Counted from the first letter of the stretch, positions 27,121 to 39,298 are shown. The stretch is 64,000 bases of DNA from Rhyacichthys aspro (GCA_036850595.1 CM072148.1:20764731-20828730), one strand, 5' to 3'. The notes: generated from the letters alone by a model not told the origin. Numbers and translations are program-made.

Positions 27121-27829
27121 GGCCTTTAATTGCCAGCGACTAATAATGTTAACCTTTTTACAGCGGAGAGGCCTTCGTTAAGAGCAAAGGAGATAGAGGC
27201 TACAAAACGGCAGATGTCACCAGTCACTGGGGTTAAGTTCATAATACAAGACAAAGGTAAGACTGTATATTTGACTTGGGTTGGTATTAAGTATTCAAGC
27301 CCATCATTTTGAAACTCCAGAGGTACAGCTAAATTTAGATCTGGTAGTAACGTTTTGAGTGATCAGATCTAATGTGGCCAGGCTGTGAATGGGCTAAATC
27401 TGTCCTAAATAAAAGGGTCACTGTCCTGGGACCTCTTACATCACTCACTACATTCACATGCAGAGCTCACTCGGACAATGCTCACAGCTCGATTAGACCC
27501 TCTCAGCTGGATTTCTCAGTTTGTCGGAGAATGGAACATCTGTATCCACTGCCTGCGCTCAGACAAATGCTGCATTTGAGTGTCCTTTGTATTTATCAGC
27601 AGTAAGCCTTTGTTATAAAAGAGAAAAGGATCTAACATTAAACTTGACTTTTTCGTAGTATTAAATACCAGCTGAATAATCAAGTCATTAATGAATATCA
27701 ACGGTAACACACCAACTTTATGAGTTAAAAACACATGAACACAACAAAATAACAAAAACAATTCAATAGTGCCTTCACTGATCTATAAATGAGTATCTCT
27801 AAAGGCTGCTCTTCATGTGTACTACTCTG

Positions 27830-27980
27830 TGTCTCCGTCTGACTCTGGAGCATGCTCAGTGCGCTGTGTCCGACCTTAATCAGAGAAAGCCGTAATCAGC
27901 AGTAATCTGACAATGAAACGCATTATCCAGGTGTGTTAGTCCGATTCAGAGAAATTCAAATGACCCCCTCCTCCCGTCAG
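27830..27980. promoter_or_regulatory. Candidate conserved non-coding element
   Basis: Dense in TAATC/GATTA-type words: CCTTAATCAGAG, GCCGTAATCAGCAGTAATC, GCATTATCC. Such clustering is common in developmental enhancers. Conservation is not shown. Confidence 0.3.
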
Positions 27981-28639
27981 AGTAAGGTTTTTACAACAGT
28001 TTAAAACAATGTTTAAAACATAAAAATCAGATGAAGGCAATCATTTGAATTTCTCTACCTCCAGGTAAGTGATTGAGAGTCCTCCGACACACAGGGATTT
28101 ACAGCAAAATCACTGCCCGTAGCAGCAGTATGCAGTTGTATTTTTAAACCAAGAAAGCCATTGTTTTTCAAAAAGCGAGTGGCATGCCATTTGATTTTGT
28201 GTGATCTCTCTATGAACTGGAATTGTCACTTAAGCTAGCAAAATTCATCGGTTTTCATGTCACATCTGGAAGAGCCTTATTTTAATAAAACGGTAGGTTG
28301 TGCCATTAACTTGTCTATAAGTTATTACAGTTTTATTAATGAGCAATAAAACTGTTTATGTGATAAAAGCTTAGAATAAATGTAAAAGTAATCTTTTGAG
28401 GGCAATAACAGATAAAGACAGAGGAGGTCAATAAAACTTGAACAGCTGAGTCACAGAATACAGCTTACTTTTGGAGCCATTATAATGTATCTCTGAAGCC
28501 TTCTGTAAAGCCACTGTACGAAACAAAAAAAAAAAACCCTCTCTGTCTCAATTTGTTGCCTGTACAACCGCTTTGTCCTGATAATAATGTGATAATACAT
28601 GCATTGTCTCTGAGCTTTGGACCGCTGATCATAAATGCA

Positions 28640-28760
28640 GATGTCACCTATTGAATAAATCATTAGTGGCTGCCCTAATTATACACCTCTGCCACAGATA
28701 ATCACTGCCGCATTAGCAATTCAGGTTATGGCATAAGTTTGTGTTTTATCTGAATGATTT
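28640..28760. promoter_or_regulatory. Candidate conserved non-coding element
   Basis: AATAAATCATTAGTGGCTGC, CCTAATTATACACC, CAGATAATCACTGCCGCATT and AGCAATTCAGGTTATGGC give a homeodomain-site-rich block without repeats. Confidence 0.3.
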
Positions 28761-31239
28761 GGAGAGATCACAAAGTTACAGATGGTATTTTGGCAACATC
28801 TGTCCAAAATAAACTTCACTTCACTTCATTGTGAGTTTTGGCTTTAAACTGGCTGCCTGTTGGTCACATGGTTGGTGTAGCTGTGTGTAATGTACATACA
28901 AAACAAGTCTGTTTCAAGAGATTTAGTGAGAAAGCCATAAAAACTGTATATATTTGTGCATTAGCTCCATTTCGACACTGTTAAATGTGCTGCAATGCTT
29001 TGTTATACACTACTATATTATGTCAGCCTAGTGTCCCATTTAGGTTAAGCAAGCAACTAAGCAAAAAAGCGGCTCATACTGATATAATGATGATGATAAA
29101 ATGAGACAAGAGAATAATAGCACATGGCTAATGTGAATGCGACATATTACATACACTCTATGTTTTTTTTGCCAGTTTTGAGCATAAATGGGACATCTCA
29201 GTGTTACGAGATATTAATGACATGCACGGTTTGTATGTAGCAGTAAATAGACAAAAACAAGAATAGCGTGAGTATAAAATGACACCTTTGGGCTGGTTTA
29301 TGTAATTTAACCATGTTTTTGGTTTAGATTTCACATAGCACTTTTTTTGTGGCATTTATTACCTTTGTCTCATTGTGTACAGTTTATGTCACACTAAATC
29401 TTTTCCAGATCAAAGCATAAAAGAGAACAGTGGCTCATCTTTTTGCTGTGTCCGACTGACCTCAGACTTTATATTGGTGTGATAAATTCTTGGCGGTATC
29501 ACAGTTAGGAGCATAAAAGCTTTAGTAAGAAGATACTGTAGTAAGACAAGCTAAAACCACTCTAAACCTCAGCTCAGTCCACTTTTGCCATCTGTCCAGC
29601 CAGTGTGCTTTGGAAAAACAAAAAGATGAATGGCGCTCGAGCAGGTATTTGGTGCTTCTCTTGTTGGCACAGTGCACTCAAACATGGACCAATGATCGGG
29701 AGGAATCTGTGACATCACAAAATCTGTAAAATCCTGGTGCAACTCCAGCGAGCCATTTCAGGACCAGAGGGAATCCCAATCTGCAAGTGAAAAATGCTCC
29801 ACAGGGATCAGCTTTTCGACTTTTATATGAACAAAAAGCATAGTAGGTGTCTTTAAATGCTGTGCAGCGAGAGCCGAGGCGATGACAGAACGTTTTCACA
29901 CAACATTCAAAGCTGCCCATTTGCATCGAGCACAAAAGCAAAAAAGGCAGTACATATTTGGATATGTCAGTGAAATATGAGCAGCTCTGAGCTTTTGCGT
30001 TCATCCCCGTGGCATCCATTCAACACAACAGCCAGATTTAAGGCACATAATGGTCGGCTTACGGCGTGTTTATCATAATTATGCTTTGTCTATTGATTTT
30101 AGTATCATTACAGTGTTCCTACAGGGGCTTGGCTGTGCTTTAGTGTGCGTTTACAGCTTCATGAACAGAGGGTTTTGGACTGTGGGCTATAAAATGAGTG
30201 AAATTATAATAATAAAGTCGGAAATACTGGCAGTACTTACAAAAGGGGTCACAACAGAAGGCTATTGGACCAACATGCAAAAACAATATTAGGAATAAGG
30301 CTAAGGAGAACCATGCACTCAAAAAATCTGTGTTTCAGTTGGTTATTTATTGACAACCAAAGCTGTTTTATGTCCACATCTGAATTCACACAAGCACACA
30401 GCACTGCCATTCAAAATCAATTGACAAATATGACTTATAATATATGATTATGCACTTGTGGATAATAAGGCCCTGGCTACGGATATTTATATGAACAAAC
30501 CTAGCAACAACAACAACAAAACAAACTAAACTGTAATGGCTTTTTTTCTCACCTGTCTCCACACATTAAAAACATGATAAACTTCGCTGTATCAGTATCA
30601 TTTCCCTTCCCTGGACAGTTAGTCGATTAGGTTAGTAGATGGGAGAAAATATGTGTTTGTGAAATCTGTGTAGAGTGGGCCTAGAATCAAAAGAATAAAG
30701 GGGTTGTGGAGTTTTATCTTTGTATTCGCTGCGATTCATATTGGAGCTTTTAAAGGCATTTCTGTTTGGTATTTTTAAGCCTTTAATGGAAGAATACAAA
30801 CAAACCCAGGCCTTTCCATTGACACATTTTACCTAGACACATTTTCAAAGGACAAAAGGGAAGTAGCCACCAACATTCTGCATAAACAAGGTGATTTTGT
30901 GACATGTTGGTTGTCAGTCAGTGGGTAAAGAACAACTGACACTGATTTGATATTAAGCTTCTCTTTTAAAGGCTAAAAGTCACTGGAGGATTACGACTAT
31001 GTTCTTCTGGACAAAAAACATCACATGGAGGAGCCAGAGTTATACACAGATGCTTTTAGGACCTGTGCTTCCTCATCAAAGACTGTTCAACTCAGATCTG
31101 CATGAACAGATTAGCAAAACCTACAAATGTAAAACGACTGTTGCTGCTTTTCTTGCTGGATCGGTGTATTTCCATAAGAAAGAGGGTTATCTTCCTATTG
31201 ATGTAAAATACAGGCCTGTGACAGTTTGCAGGGCCTCAC

Positions 31240-31700
31240 TGTAATGACCTTATGCCACTGTAGTGGATCTAAGCCCGTGTGGGACTGAGGGGTGTCGCCT
31301 TCTGTTTACGCTGCGTCCTTATGGCTCTACAGACACTGATGACACCGACTGTAGGTCAGAGATTACCAAACCCGCTCATTTCCCACATCCCTTCATCGGG
31401 AGCTCGTCTTTACTAAAAAGCCCCGGCTCATTCGTTTGCCCGCTCGCTCGTCCGCCGGCTGCGTCGAAATGAGGCCACGCGAGCCTTTATAAAGCGCTCG
31501 GATGGGTAAGTAGGTGACAGGTCAACGCGTAACATCTGGACGCGCAAATGCATCCAAAAACAAGCAGGGCCTGCTACAGCGCTGCCATCAGGGGACGTCG
31601 ACACAAACGAGCGGCGGATATCGCTCCGAGTCACAGATAAAAGCGAGATTAGAGGGAGATGACGACTTCGGCCTGTGTAGATTTGCAGCTAATGACTGTC
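31240..31700. promoter_or_regulatory. CpG-containing block upstream of the CpG-rich region
   Basis: CpG-rich for the area (ctcgctcgtccgccggctgc, ccacgcgagcctttataaag with a TATAAA at 31489). Short frames on both strands look random. Could be part of an extended promoter or regulatory domain with 33-35 kb. Confidence 0.3.
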
Positions 31701-33039
31701 GAGTAATGCTTCCAATACAGGCGAATCATAGTCTCAGCAACAAGGGGAGACAGAAGGAACATTTCTACAGAGAGGGATGGCACAGTTTGGTAAAGGTGAC
31801 CCCTGAAGAGACTCCCGGTCCCCACAAGCACTACAGAAGTTGTGTGTTGTGAGAAATAAACTGTATTTGAACTGAAATTGTGGTTGAAGACCATGTAATT
31901 CCTCATTTTTAGCAGAGCAAGAGGCTGGAACAAGGGACATATACTGCTGCAGTTAACGGTACAGAAAGAATATTGTTCCCCTAAACTTTTAAATTGATAA
32001 GCAGCTCCGGTTTCCTACTTTTTTTTTTCCGACTCACTCTTTTACATCACAGGGTCTGCTCTAGTTTAATGCTACATAGATATTTTTATTTGACAAAGCA
32101 ACAGCCATAAGACGCTGTCTCTTTTCAGAACTAGAAACGGATGCTAAGAAACACTGGCTTTGTTTAATTTAATTCGGGTTAGGTTTAGATATAAAATGTA
32201 CAAAGAATTAGTTTGGAGGCGAGAATATTTGAGCTAAAGGATCAGCAAAAAAAACAAAAACAAAAAAACCCAAAAACAAAACACAACAAATCTATTCATT
32301 TTGGGTGTCTAGAAGGTAAATACAATAAGATGTCAAACGCACAGTAAATGATAACCTATAAGAAAGAAAATATCTAAACTGCAGGTAGTACAAAAATACA
32401 AAACTATGATCACGCATAATAAATACTGGAGTGTAATGCAAAATGCAATGCAATTCAGAAAGGTCTGAACTGCATAACTGACAGTAAACAGGGGATGGTA
32501 TCACAGAAAAAGAAAGAAACCCTTAAAAACGGATCCATAATGCAGTCAATACAGGGTCTATACAAAGCATCCAAATGCAGGGCAGACAAGTCTAAATTAT
32601 ATTGACAGATTTAGGCCAAGTACAGTAAATGTAGAACGTACCAAAAAATAGGGAGTAGCTTAAATTAAAAAGGAGCTGACAACGTTTCTGAACATACCCC
32701 AAATCTTCACAATAGATCATATATGAAGGATATAGGCTACAAACGTGCAAATGTAGAGCAGGTCCATAAGGAGCCAATGGTCTCCTAATGTCACAGATGT
32801 ACCTTTAGTAACGGGAAATATAGTAAGACTTATGTACAATACATTATAGAGTTACAAAAGATATTTTTGCCAATATAAATGACCAAAAACAATCACAGAA
32901 TAAGGATAAACGTAGGCTACAGCGTGTAAATGTAATAAAAGTCCAAATTACGCAACTGTTATAACGTGACAGGTGTACGTAAAGATTTTTGTGGGTGTAA
33001 CCTTTAGGTATTGAGGTTATCTACAGACTATACGTTGTT

Positions 33040-35040
33040 TTAGAGCCTTAATTGTGGGCTGTAAACGTGGACGGAGGCAGGGCTCGGAGTAAACCCGCGG
33101 AGGTTAGTGGCTCAGAGGCGAAGAGTGGGCCATAATCTCGCCATAACATCGGGATCGAGCGATGTAACCGGATTAAAGCGAGCTAATGAAACGCGCCACA
33201 AACGGATGACTGGGTTAAGATTGGGGGTGTGTGTGTGTGGAAGGAGGGAGGGATGGGTTAAAAGCAGCGGAGAAAGAGGAGACAGCGGAATAAAGAGATG
33301 GATGGATGGAGTACAATGACACGAGACAAAGACTGACACAAGGCGCGTTTCAAACAGACACCGGCGACTCCGCGTGATGCGTTTCAACAAGTACCCCCTC
33401 CCTCGTCTATCTCCTGCTCTTCTTCTTAAACCTCGCGATGTTTGCCCCAAAACACAACCTGCCTCCCCTCTGTGTCATTCCCCTCAATGCAGCAATGCGC
33501 GCTCCCCACACACAGCCCATTTCCAGTGCGCGCTCCCCTTGGCTCCAACCTCACTCCATACATCGCCCTCCCCCCGCTGCTGCTGCTGCTGCTGCTGCTG
33601 CTTTTTTTTTTTTCTTTTCGCTTCAACCAAAAAAAACTAAACCCTGAGGCGCGTACACACACACACTTACACGGACACGAGCACGGACCGGCCTATAGCG
33701 AAGCCTCTGATTGGCTCCTGTGCTGCTCCATGCGACCACGTGACTTGCAGTGCTTACAATAAATAAACAGCTATGGGATAATGTACAGAGATGGCACCGC
33801 GGTCCTTCCTGCTTTTTGCAGAAGCCAAAACGCGTCCGAAATCGTCCATATATCACATGCACCATCTTATTGTCCACAATTAAGCCAACAAACCCATTCA
33901 CATATACATTTTCACCGTATACATATCACCAAATTAGCTCCGATGCATACATTATAATGTTATTAACGGCGTTTGAGTTTGGTTTAGGGCCGTAACCTTT
34001 TTACGCATAACGTTCTCCTATTTTAGACACATGTTAAAAGCTTGATTTGTTGTAAACACAAATCAAACTCGTGCGAAAGTAGCTTTGAAAGTCAACTTAC
34101 TCGTGTATTTCTCATTTAAACTCAGCATATATTGAGTTAAATTAAATGCAACGCGAGATTAAAGAATCAAAGGCAGTGTTTCCTTTAAAACACAAAATCA
34201 CAACAACGACTTTGGGAATGAAACTGCTAATTAGACACAAAAAGTGGGTCAAAATTAGTGTACAATAATGAGACATGGTCCCAGAAGTCCAAGACATTGC
34301 GTATTATTATGGGATCTTGAGTCACAATAATAGAAAGCCCATCCCCTTTAACACACTGGTCAGAAACACAGCCATGGATCTCCGACTGACCACCCCAAAT
34401 TTGAACTCAATCTTTGAACTCAGCTGGGACACTGGACTTGACACTGAACGGGACACGTCCCAAGGCTACTGTCCAGACCCAAAATTTCCCAGCCCTGCTG
34501 TCCGGCGGGAGGCGGGCGTAACCAAACATGACAGCTCTCTGTATAGCTCTCTATGCGCCTATAGCTTTTCCAGCGGACCTTATTCCTATAGCACAGTACA
34601 GCCCCAGAGAGAAAACAGCCAAAACACAGCGGAACCGGAGCCCCACGAGCACCGGGGACCCCTCACGCACACGCTCACGCACAATGCCATTAGGGCTTAC
34701 CTACACAGTGAATGAGTTTGTGCCTCCAAGAGTCAAGTTCCTGCCGAAAGCCGCGCCTCTCTATCGTGCATTGCTGCCTTTTGCACAGACTCGCCATTTT
34801 CTATCGGCCCCTCCCGTGGGCGCGCACATACTGCTGGGTGCTTCCCCGCGCGCACGTCACCGGTGCGTGTTATTGTACGGCTGCTGCTGGGTGGAGTGAG
34901 ATATGAAGGCACGGGGCTGCAGCATCCCCCTTTACGCAGACTACAGCCCCCCGTTTAGCGTTCGTTTGGCCCTCCCACCAGCGGCCGGCCCTCTCCAGCG
35001 TCAGAGTAGTGGGATTCAGGGGCTTTTAACGGGACGGGGA
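33040..35040. promoter_or_regulatory. CpG-rich promoter-like block, gene unknown
   Basis: GC and CpG content rise sharply against the AT-rich surroundings. It includes a reverse CCAAT box (tgATTGGctc, near 33709) and a CACGTG E-box (ccaCGTGac, near 33738). There is also GC-rich sequence at 34.45-34.9 kb (gggcgcgcacata, ccccgcgcgcacgtcaccgg). Long open frames here (34275-34715, 34528-34899, 33442-33762) are in competing frames and resemble no family I know, as expected for CpG-rich DNA poor in stops. It could be an alternative morn4 promoter 4-6 kb upstream, the promoter of a minus-strand neighbour or an lncRNA, or an orphan island. A (GCT)9 run lies in it. Confidence 0.5.
33576..33602 (+). 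repeat. (GCT)9 microsatellite
   Basis: Nine GCT units followed by a T-rich run (33602-33616) inside the CpG-rich block. Confidence 0.9.
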
Positions 35041-35769
35041 CAGGGTCTGGGCCGGGATAGACCTGGGTCAGATCTGGTTGATCTTAGTGTTGGGATAGAC
35101 CTACTTTACTTTTCATTTAATTGACTTTTTACTTGGTTTTGTGTTGGGTTTGGTTTTAGTTTAGTCCTGGGTTTTGTAGCCCATGGTGAGTTAAGTTAGT
35201 CCTGGGTTAATTTAGTCCTGGGTTTGCTCAGGGTTAGACCTGGTTTAGTTTAGTCCTGGGTTAGACCTGGTTTAGTTTAGTCCTGGGTTAGACCTGGTTT
35301 AGTTTAGACTTTGGTTAGACCTGGTTTAGTGTAGTCTAGTCCTGAGTTAATTTAGTCCTGGATTAGTTTAGTCCTGGGTTAGACCAGGTATAGTTTAATA
35401 TTGGGTTAGTCCTGGGTTAGACTTGGTTTAGTCCTGGGTTAATTTAGTCATTGGTTAGACCTGGTTTAGTCCTGAGATAGTTTAGTCCTGGTTTAATCCT
35501 GCGTTTCGTTGGATTTAGTTCTGGGTCTGTTTAGTCCTGGGTCAAACCTGGGTTAGTTTAGTCCTGTGTCAGAGCTGATTTAAACCTGGGTAAGACCTGG
35601 GCTGGTGTAATTCTGTGTTTTTATCAGTCTAGGCCATTTTTTGTCTTGGTTTAGTACTAATTTAGTCCTGCTTCAGACCCAGTTTGTTCAAAAGTCCTGT
35701 TTCAGTCCTGGTCTAATTTTTCTGGTTAGTGCTTGTTTAGTTCTGGTTTAGTCTCGGTCTAGTCCTGAC
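35041..35769 (+). repeat. Degenerate tandem repeat, TTTAGTCCTGG/TTAGACCTGG units
   Basis: Dozens of imperfect copies of TTTAGTCCTGG alternating with GGTTAGACCTGG. Around 35226-35320 a 27-bp unit (TTTAGTCCTGGGTTAGACCT plus GGTTTAG) repeats three times nearly perfectly; elsewhere spacing varies. No coding. The same words occur at 5306-5463, 6053-6359 and 35969-36164, and inverted at 7950-8100. It directly borders the CpG-rich block. Confidence 0.85.
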
Positions 35770-35968
35770 ATACAGTGACTTTAATTCAATTTGGAGGTAC
35801 ACGGACTACAGCAAAAAGCAAAGCGATATAATTTGTTCAAATGTTACAATAATTGTAGGCTCAGAGCTGAATGTGGGTCAAAGGTCGTGAGGGGAGTGCC
35901 ACTGAGGATTTTAAACTCTCATAAGACACTGCATTGTTTCTGGTCACACACTGCACACTCCACAGAGG

Positions 35969-36164
35969 GACTGGTTTAGTTTTGGGTTATGGCCCTGGTT
36001 TAGTCAGATCAGCTGAAGTATGATTTAGTCCCGGTTTAGTCTAGGTTTTGTCCTGGCTTTGTCTTTTATTGTGTCTAGTTTAGTCCTGGTTAAGTCCTGG
36101 TTTACTCTTGTTTTAGACCTTGGTTTAATGGTCTAGCCTGGGTTTATTGCAGATTTAGACCCTG
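35969..36164 (+). repeat. TTTAGTCCTGG tandem repeat, second block
   Basis: Continues the family after about 200 bases of unrelated sequence: GGTTTAGT, TTTAGTCCCGGTTTAGTC, TTTAGTCCTGGTTAAGTCCTGG. More diverged than the first block. Confidence 0.75.
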
Positions 36165-36857
36165 TAAATCTATTTTTTAAGTCCTATGGCTATTAATGGC
36201 TACATACAAATAAAAACAATTGACTTCTGTTTCCTTCCGACACCGTTAGAGTAAATGATGATGGAGATTATAGTGGCTTTTTTTCTAAATTTGTCTGAAT
36301 ACCATAGGATTAATGGTAGTTAATCTTGGGCTTTACAGTATTTAGGCTACGCTGCATATATAATTGTATCCATTTTAATAACACATTTTACATAAACAAA
36401 TGACTAAAATCCATTGTCCAGCCGACTATAGCCCATTTATCAAAACAGATCCAGTAGATGTAGGCTTAGTAAGAGCCCTGTTGTTGTGGGCATTATCATT
36501 CATTTAAAACACATGGGTTTATTGACCTAAAACCCTACTGACAGCCTTTTTTTGTTAATGTCAAGGAGTAGTCCCACCCATTCAGGCAAAAGCACTGACC
36601 ATTAAAACAGACTGAAACAAAAGTAGAAAGAACATGTAATCATTACTTTACCTAAAATGTGTGGCTCCATACCTGACTATTTGACTTTATTAAAATTCTG
36701 AATAGACCTGCATTATGCATTATAATCTTGATGTGAGCTACCTCATGGCATCACTGCACCAAACACAAAAAACGCCACCAGAATACAACCCAAAAAGACA
36801 AAAAGCTTTAGGCTAATGTATTTACTGCGTACAGAGTCATTTTTGAAAATGGGTCTA

Positions 36858-36920
36858 AATTCAATTCAGTTTTATTTCTATCGCCCAATAGTCATGTGAT
36901 CTTGTTTACAGTGAAACAAT
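36858..36920 (+). repeat. Fragment of a common teleost repeat
   Basis: AATTCAATTCAGTTTTATTT followed by CTATCGCCCAATAGTCATGTG resembles the 5' part of the widespread 'ATTCAATTTTATTTATATAGCGCC' repeat, here without its 3' part. Confidence 0.4.
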
Positions 36921-38888
36921 GACTAAATTTAGATAGGACTCTATGTAAGAATTTTAGTACTAAACACACACACAGATGGCAGACCTCTTGTGCATCTCAT
37001 TATTATAGAAATACTTTTATACATTTTTTAACAGAAAAAAGTGCATATGCATCTTCTGGCTCCGATGTGTCATGCTATTTTCAATTAGAAGAGCAAAGCA
37101 ATTATATGGGATTGTCCAATCTGCTCCGCATTCTGCTCCGACTCTTTCTTACCGACCAATCGTAGCGAGGGAGGTGGGATTTTCTTTCACCTCATATTGA
37201 GCGAGAGATTTTTTTCAACCAAAACAGTATGCAGATTTAGGTAGCTTACTACAATCAAAATAAGCACTGAACTCAATATTATACCCTGTGTCCTCACCAC
37301 TGAAGCATCTTCTCTCTCTAACCATGCTGGTGTACGCTGTGGTTTGTTGACTAACTAGAATTGGACAGTTGCTTTCCTTACGTTTCTCTCACTGGTTTAC
37401 TCTGCCTTAAAATCCTATTCAAACCCCACAATACCAGACTGATTTCTCTGTATGTAATGCAATGAGAAAGCCATCTGGCTGGCCAGGCTAATCTATATGT
37501 GCATCACAAAAATAAAAGTAGGACCACGTCTAGGTCATGGCGCTTCAAATAGACAATGTTTAGACGAAATACAACATAGGTCTATTGTTACTTCAAATAA
37601 ATGTCTTTATAAAGTATGATTTCGGGGTTTATGTTTTATTTATTTTAATGTTACAACAGTGTAATCCAAAGAACAATACTTAAAAGGTGTGATTAAATTT
37701 GATTCACGTCAGTTTGTTTTGGTGAAGCATCAGATGAAAACAATAGCCTTAACTGAGAAGTAGCTTTGACCAGAGAAAAGGTAGAGGAAGCTGAGTTCAA
37801 ATCCATTCAGGTCACCTTGAGTTTTTTTCATTTTTCCTCCAGGTTTTTAGTGAATTAAAGCGTTATTGCCTCAGAATCCATTTGCTTTCATTTAACAAAC
37901 CCTCACCGCCTCAGTGCAGCTGTTTTAGCACGAGGCAGTTCCATAAATCAAGTTCCATAAAACTGGCCAAAACGCTGGACTAATCACCAAATTGAAACAT
38001 GAAATGACACGGTATCATTAAAAGCAGCCCCGTTGTCGTTTTATAATCCTACAGAGACGCTGGGCAGCACATAAAACAGGCAAGGGCGAGCGCTTCAACG
38101 TGGGAGCACTCCAGCTAATTAAGTCGTTGAACCCGATGGCCCCGTGTTTCTGAAGCGATAGGATCCTTTTTTCCACGTCATCACCTGCCGCCGAAGGACT
38201 GTTCAATCCTCACCTCCTCCTAAGACCAGAGGCTGTGCTCAAAACCATTCCTGGCCTCTTACCCCTCAATCACTACATAGAGCTTTTTTTTCCCTGTCAT
38301 GTGACTGGTGTATATGTAATCAAACGTCCACTCTGGCAAGACTGATCCGTATTAATACATAAATAATAAGCGCTTCATGTGGTATATTCAATAAGTCTTA
38401 TGTAAAATTTATGAATAAAACTGACTGTATTATGGCAACTTATTCTTGATGCACTGTCATACATCTGTCAGTAAGATAAGATATTGTTAGCAATTTTACT
38501 TATGATTTAATCAAAGTCAACCGCACAACTATCTTTCCTGTTTTTGTTTTGTTTTTTAAGAAGTCAAATAAATAAATGAAAAAGGGAGAGATGGAACAGT
38601 TGCATTTTTGGAAGTAAATAGATTGGCAGACCTCAATGCCTTTTACCAAATAAGAAGCGTTTACCAAATAAACATAATTTTTTACCAAGTTTTGATAAAT
38701 CTCGCATACAGCCCTTGTTTTAACTTATTTAAATACTACTAAGATAGGAAATTGCAGTGTTTAGGAATTATATTAGTTAAATGAATCAATAAACATTAGG
38801 CCTAAGCAATAACAATTAACTTATTTTCATTGTTTTCTATATTTTATTTGTAATTGATTAAGATTTAATGATATTGTTTAACCCTAGT

Positions 38889-38890
<2 letters not shown>

Positions 38891-38938
<48 letters not shown>
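38891..38938 (+). repeat. (ATT)16 microsatellite
   Basis: Sixteen ATT units without interruption, about 150 bases before the morn4 promoter region. Confidence 0.9.
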
Positions 38939-38939
<1 letters not shown>

Positions 38940-39084
38940 TTTGCCCATGTCATTGAATAGGCCAAGTTTTTAAAATAAATTATATTTCTATTCATTCCAG
39001 TTTTGCAGACTAGTGCTAATCAAGTCGTTGAACCCGTTGACCTGTTAAAGATGTCTTCTGCTGTGGGAACGGACAGTGGAAACG

Positions 39085-39180
39085 AAAACCAATAGTAGCG
39101 CGTCTTAAAACCAGGAAAAGCTGCTGTAGCCAATCAGAGCGCTCCGCCTTAGAACAGAGGTCGAGGAAGCTCGTTCCACA
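39085..39180 (+). promoter_or_regulatory. Candidate morn4 promoter with two CCAAT boxes
   Basis: CCAAT occurs at 39089-39093 (aaaCCAATag) and 39130-39134 (agCCAATcagagcgc), followed by GC-richer sequence leading into the predicted 5' UTR exon. The CCAATCAG context is the classic NF-Y-type box. No TATA box is evident. That this drives morn4 is inferred from position. Confidence 0.45.
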
Positions 39181-39298
39181 AGCTAGCAGATACAGAAAAG
39201 GCTAAATAATCGCTGAGAGGAGCAAAAATTCTCCATCTGGGTCGGCGTTTTTAGTGATGCAGGAAAAAAGGGACCGCGTTGCCCTTTAAAAACGACAG
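39180..39298 (+). other. morn4: Probable 5' UTR exon of morn4
   Basis: The first coding exon begins with a splice acceptor only five bases before the ATG, so an upstream non-coding exon is required. A good candidate ends at 39298, in the context AACGACAG followed by donor GTAACT. It sits just below two CCAAT boxes in a locally CpG-richer stretch, as expected for a promoter and first exon. Its intron would be 936 bases (39299-40234). The 5' end is a guess from the distance to the CCAAT boxes. It holds a short uORF at 39257-39289. Another upstream exon, for example in the CpG-rich block at 33-35 kb, cannot be excluded. Confidence 0.55.
39257..39289 (+). other. Upstream ORF of 10 codons in the predicted 5' UTR
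   Basis: ATG at 39257 opens a frame reading MQEKRDRVAL and ending at TAA 39287-39289, nine bases before the predicted splice donor. If the exon is used as inferred, the mRNA carries this uORF in full ahead of the morn4 start, which itself has an unremarkable context (accCATGAcc). It could dampen translation. This is a direct reading of the frame; the regulatory role is inference. Confidence 0.35.

Larger units (their letters stand above)
24540..33040. other. Non-coding region, no gene seen
   Basis: Few repeats and several GC-richer patches (25.08-25.45, 26.64-27.12, 27.83-27.98, 28.64-28.76, 31.24-31.70 kb). The density of repeat-poor patches rises towards the CpG-rich block, which hints at a regulatory domain. 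No exon is supported. Confidence 0.55.
36165..39080. other. Non-coding region upstream of morn4
   Basis: AT-rich sequence with a teleost-type repeat fragment at 36.86 kb and the (ATT)16 run. A low-repeat patch at 38.0-38.2 kb is slightly CpG-richer. The word 'aagtcgttgaacccg' near 38122 recurs near 39024. No exon is seen. Confidence 0.6.

Noticed and set aside
29678..30019. 113-codon minus-strand frame, Cys-rich
   Set aside because: No domain pattern, no splice signals and no similarity that I can recall; treated as chance.
33426..33662. Frames with poly-Ser or poly-Leu/Ala runs
   Set aside because: These are translations of the (GCT)9 microsatellite in different frames.
34275..34899. Overlapping open frames of 146 and 123 codons in the CpG-rich block
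   Set aside because: They lie in competing frames, have no recognisable domain and no splice context. CpG-rich DNA is poor in stop codons, so long chance frames are expected.
35041..36164. CRISPR-like or clustered regular repeat array
   Set aside because: Spacing is irregular, units are adjacent or overlapping, and the genome is a vertebrate; it is a degenerate satellite.
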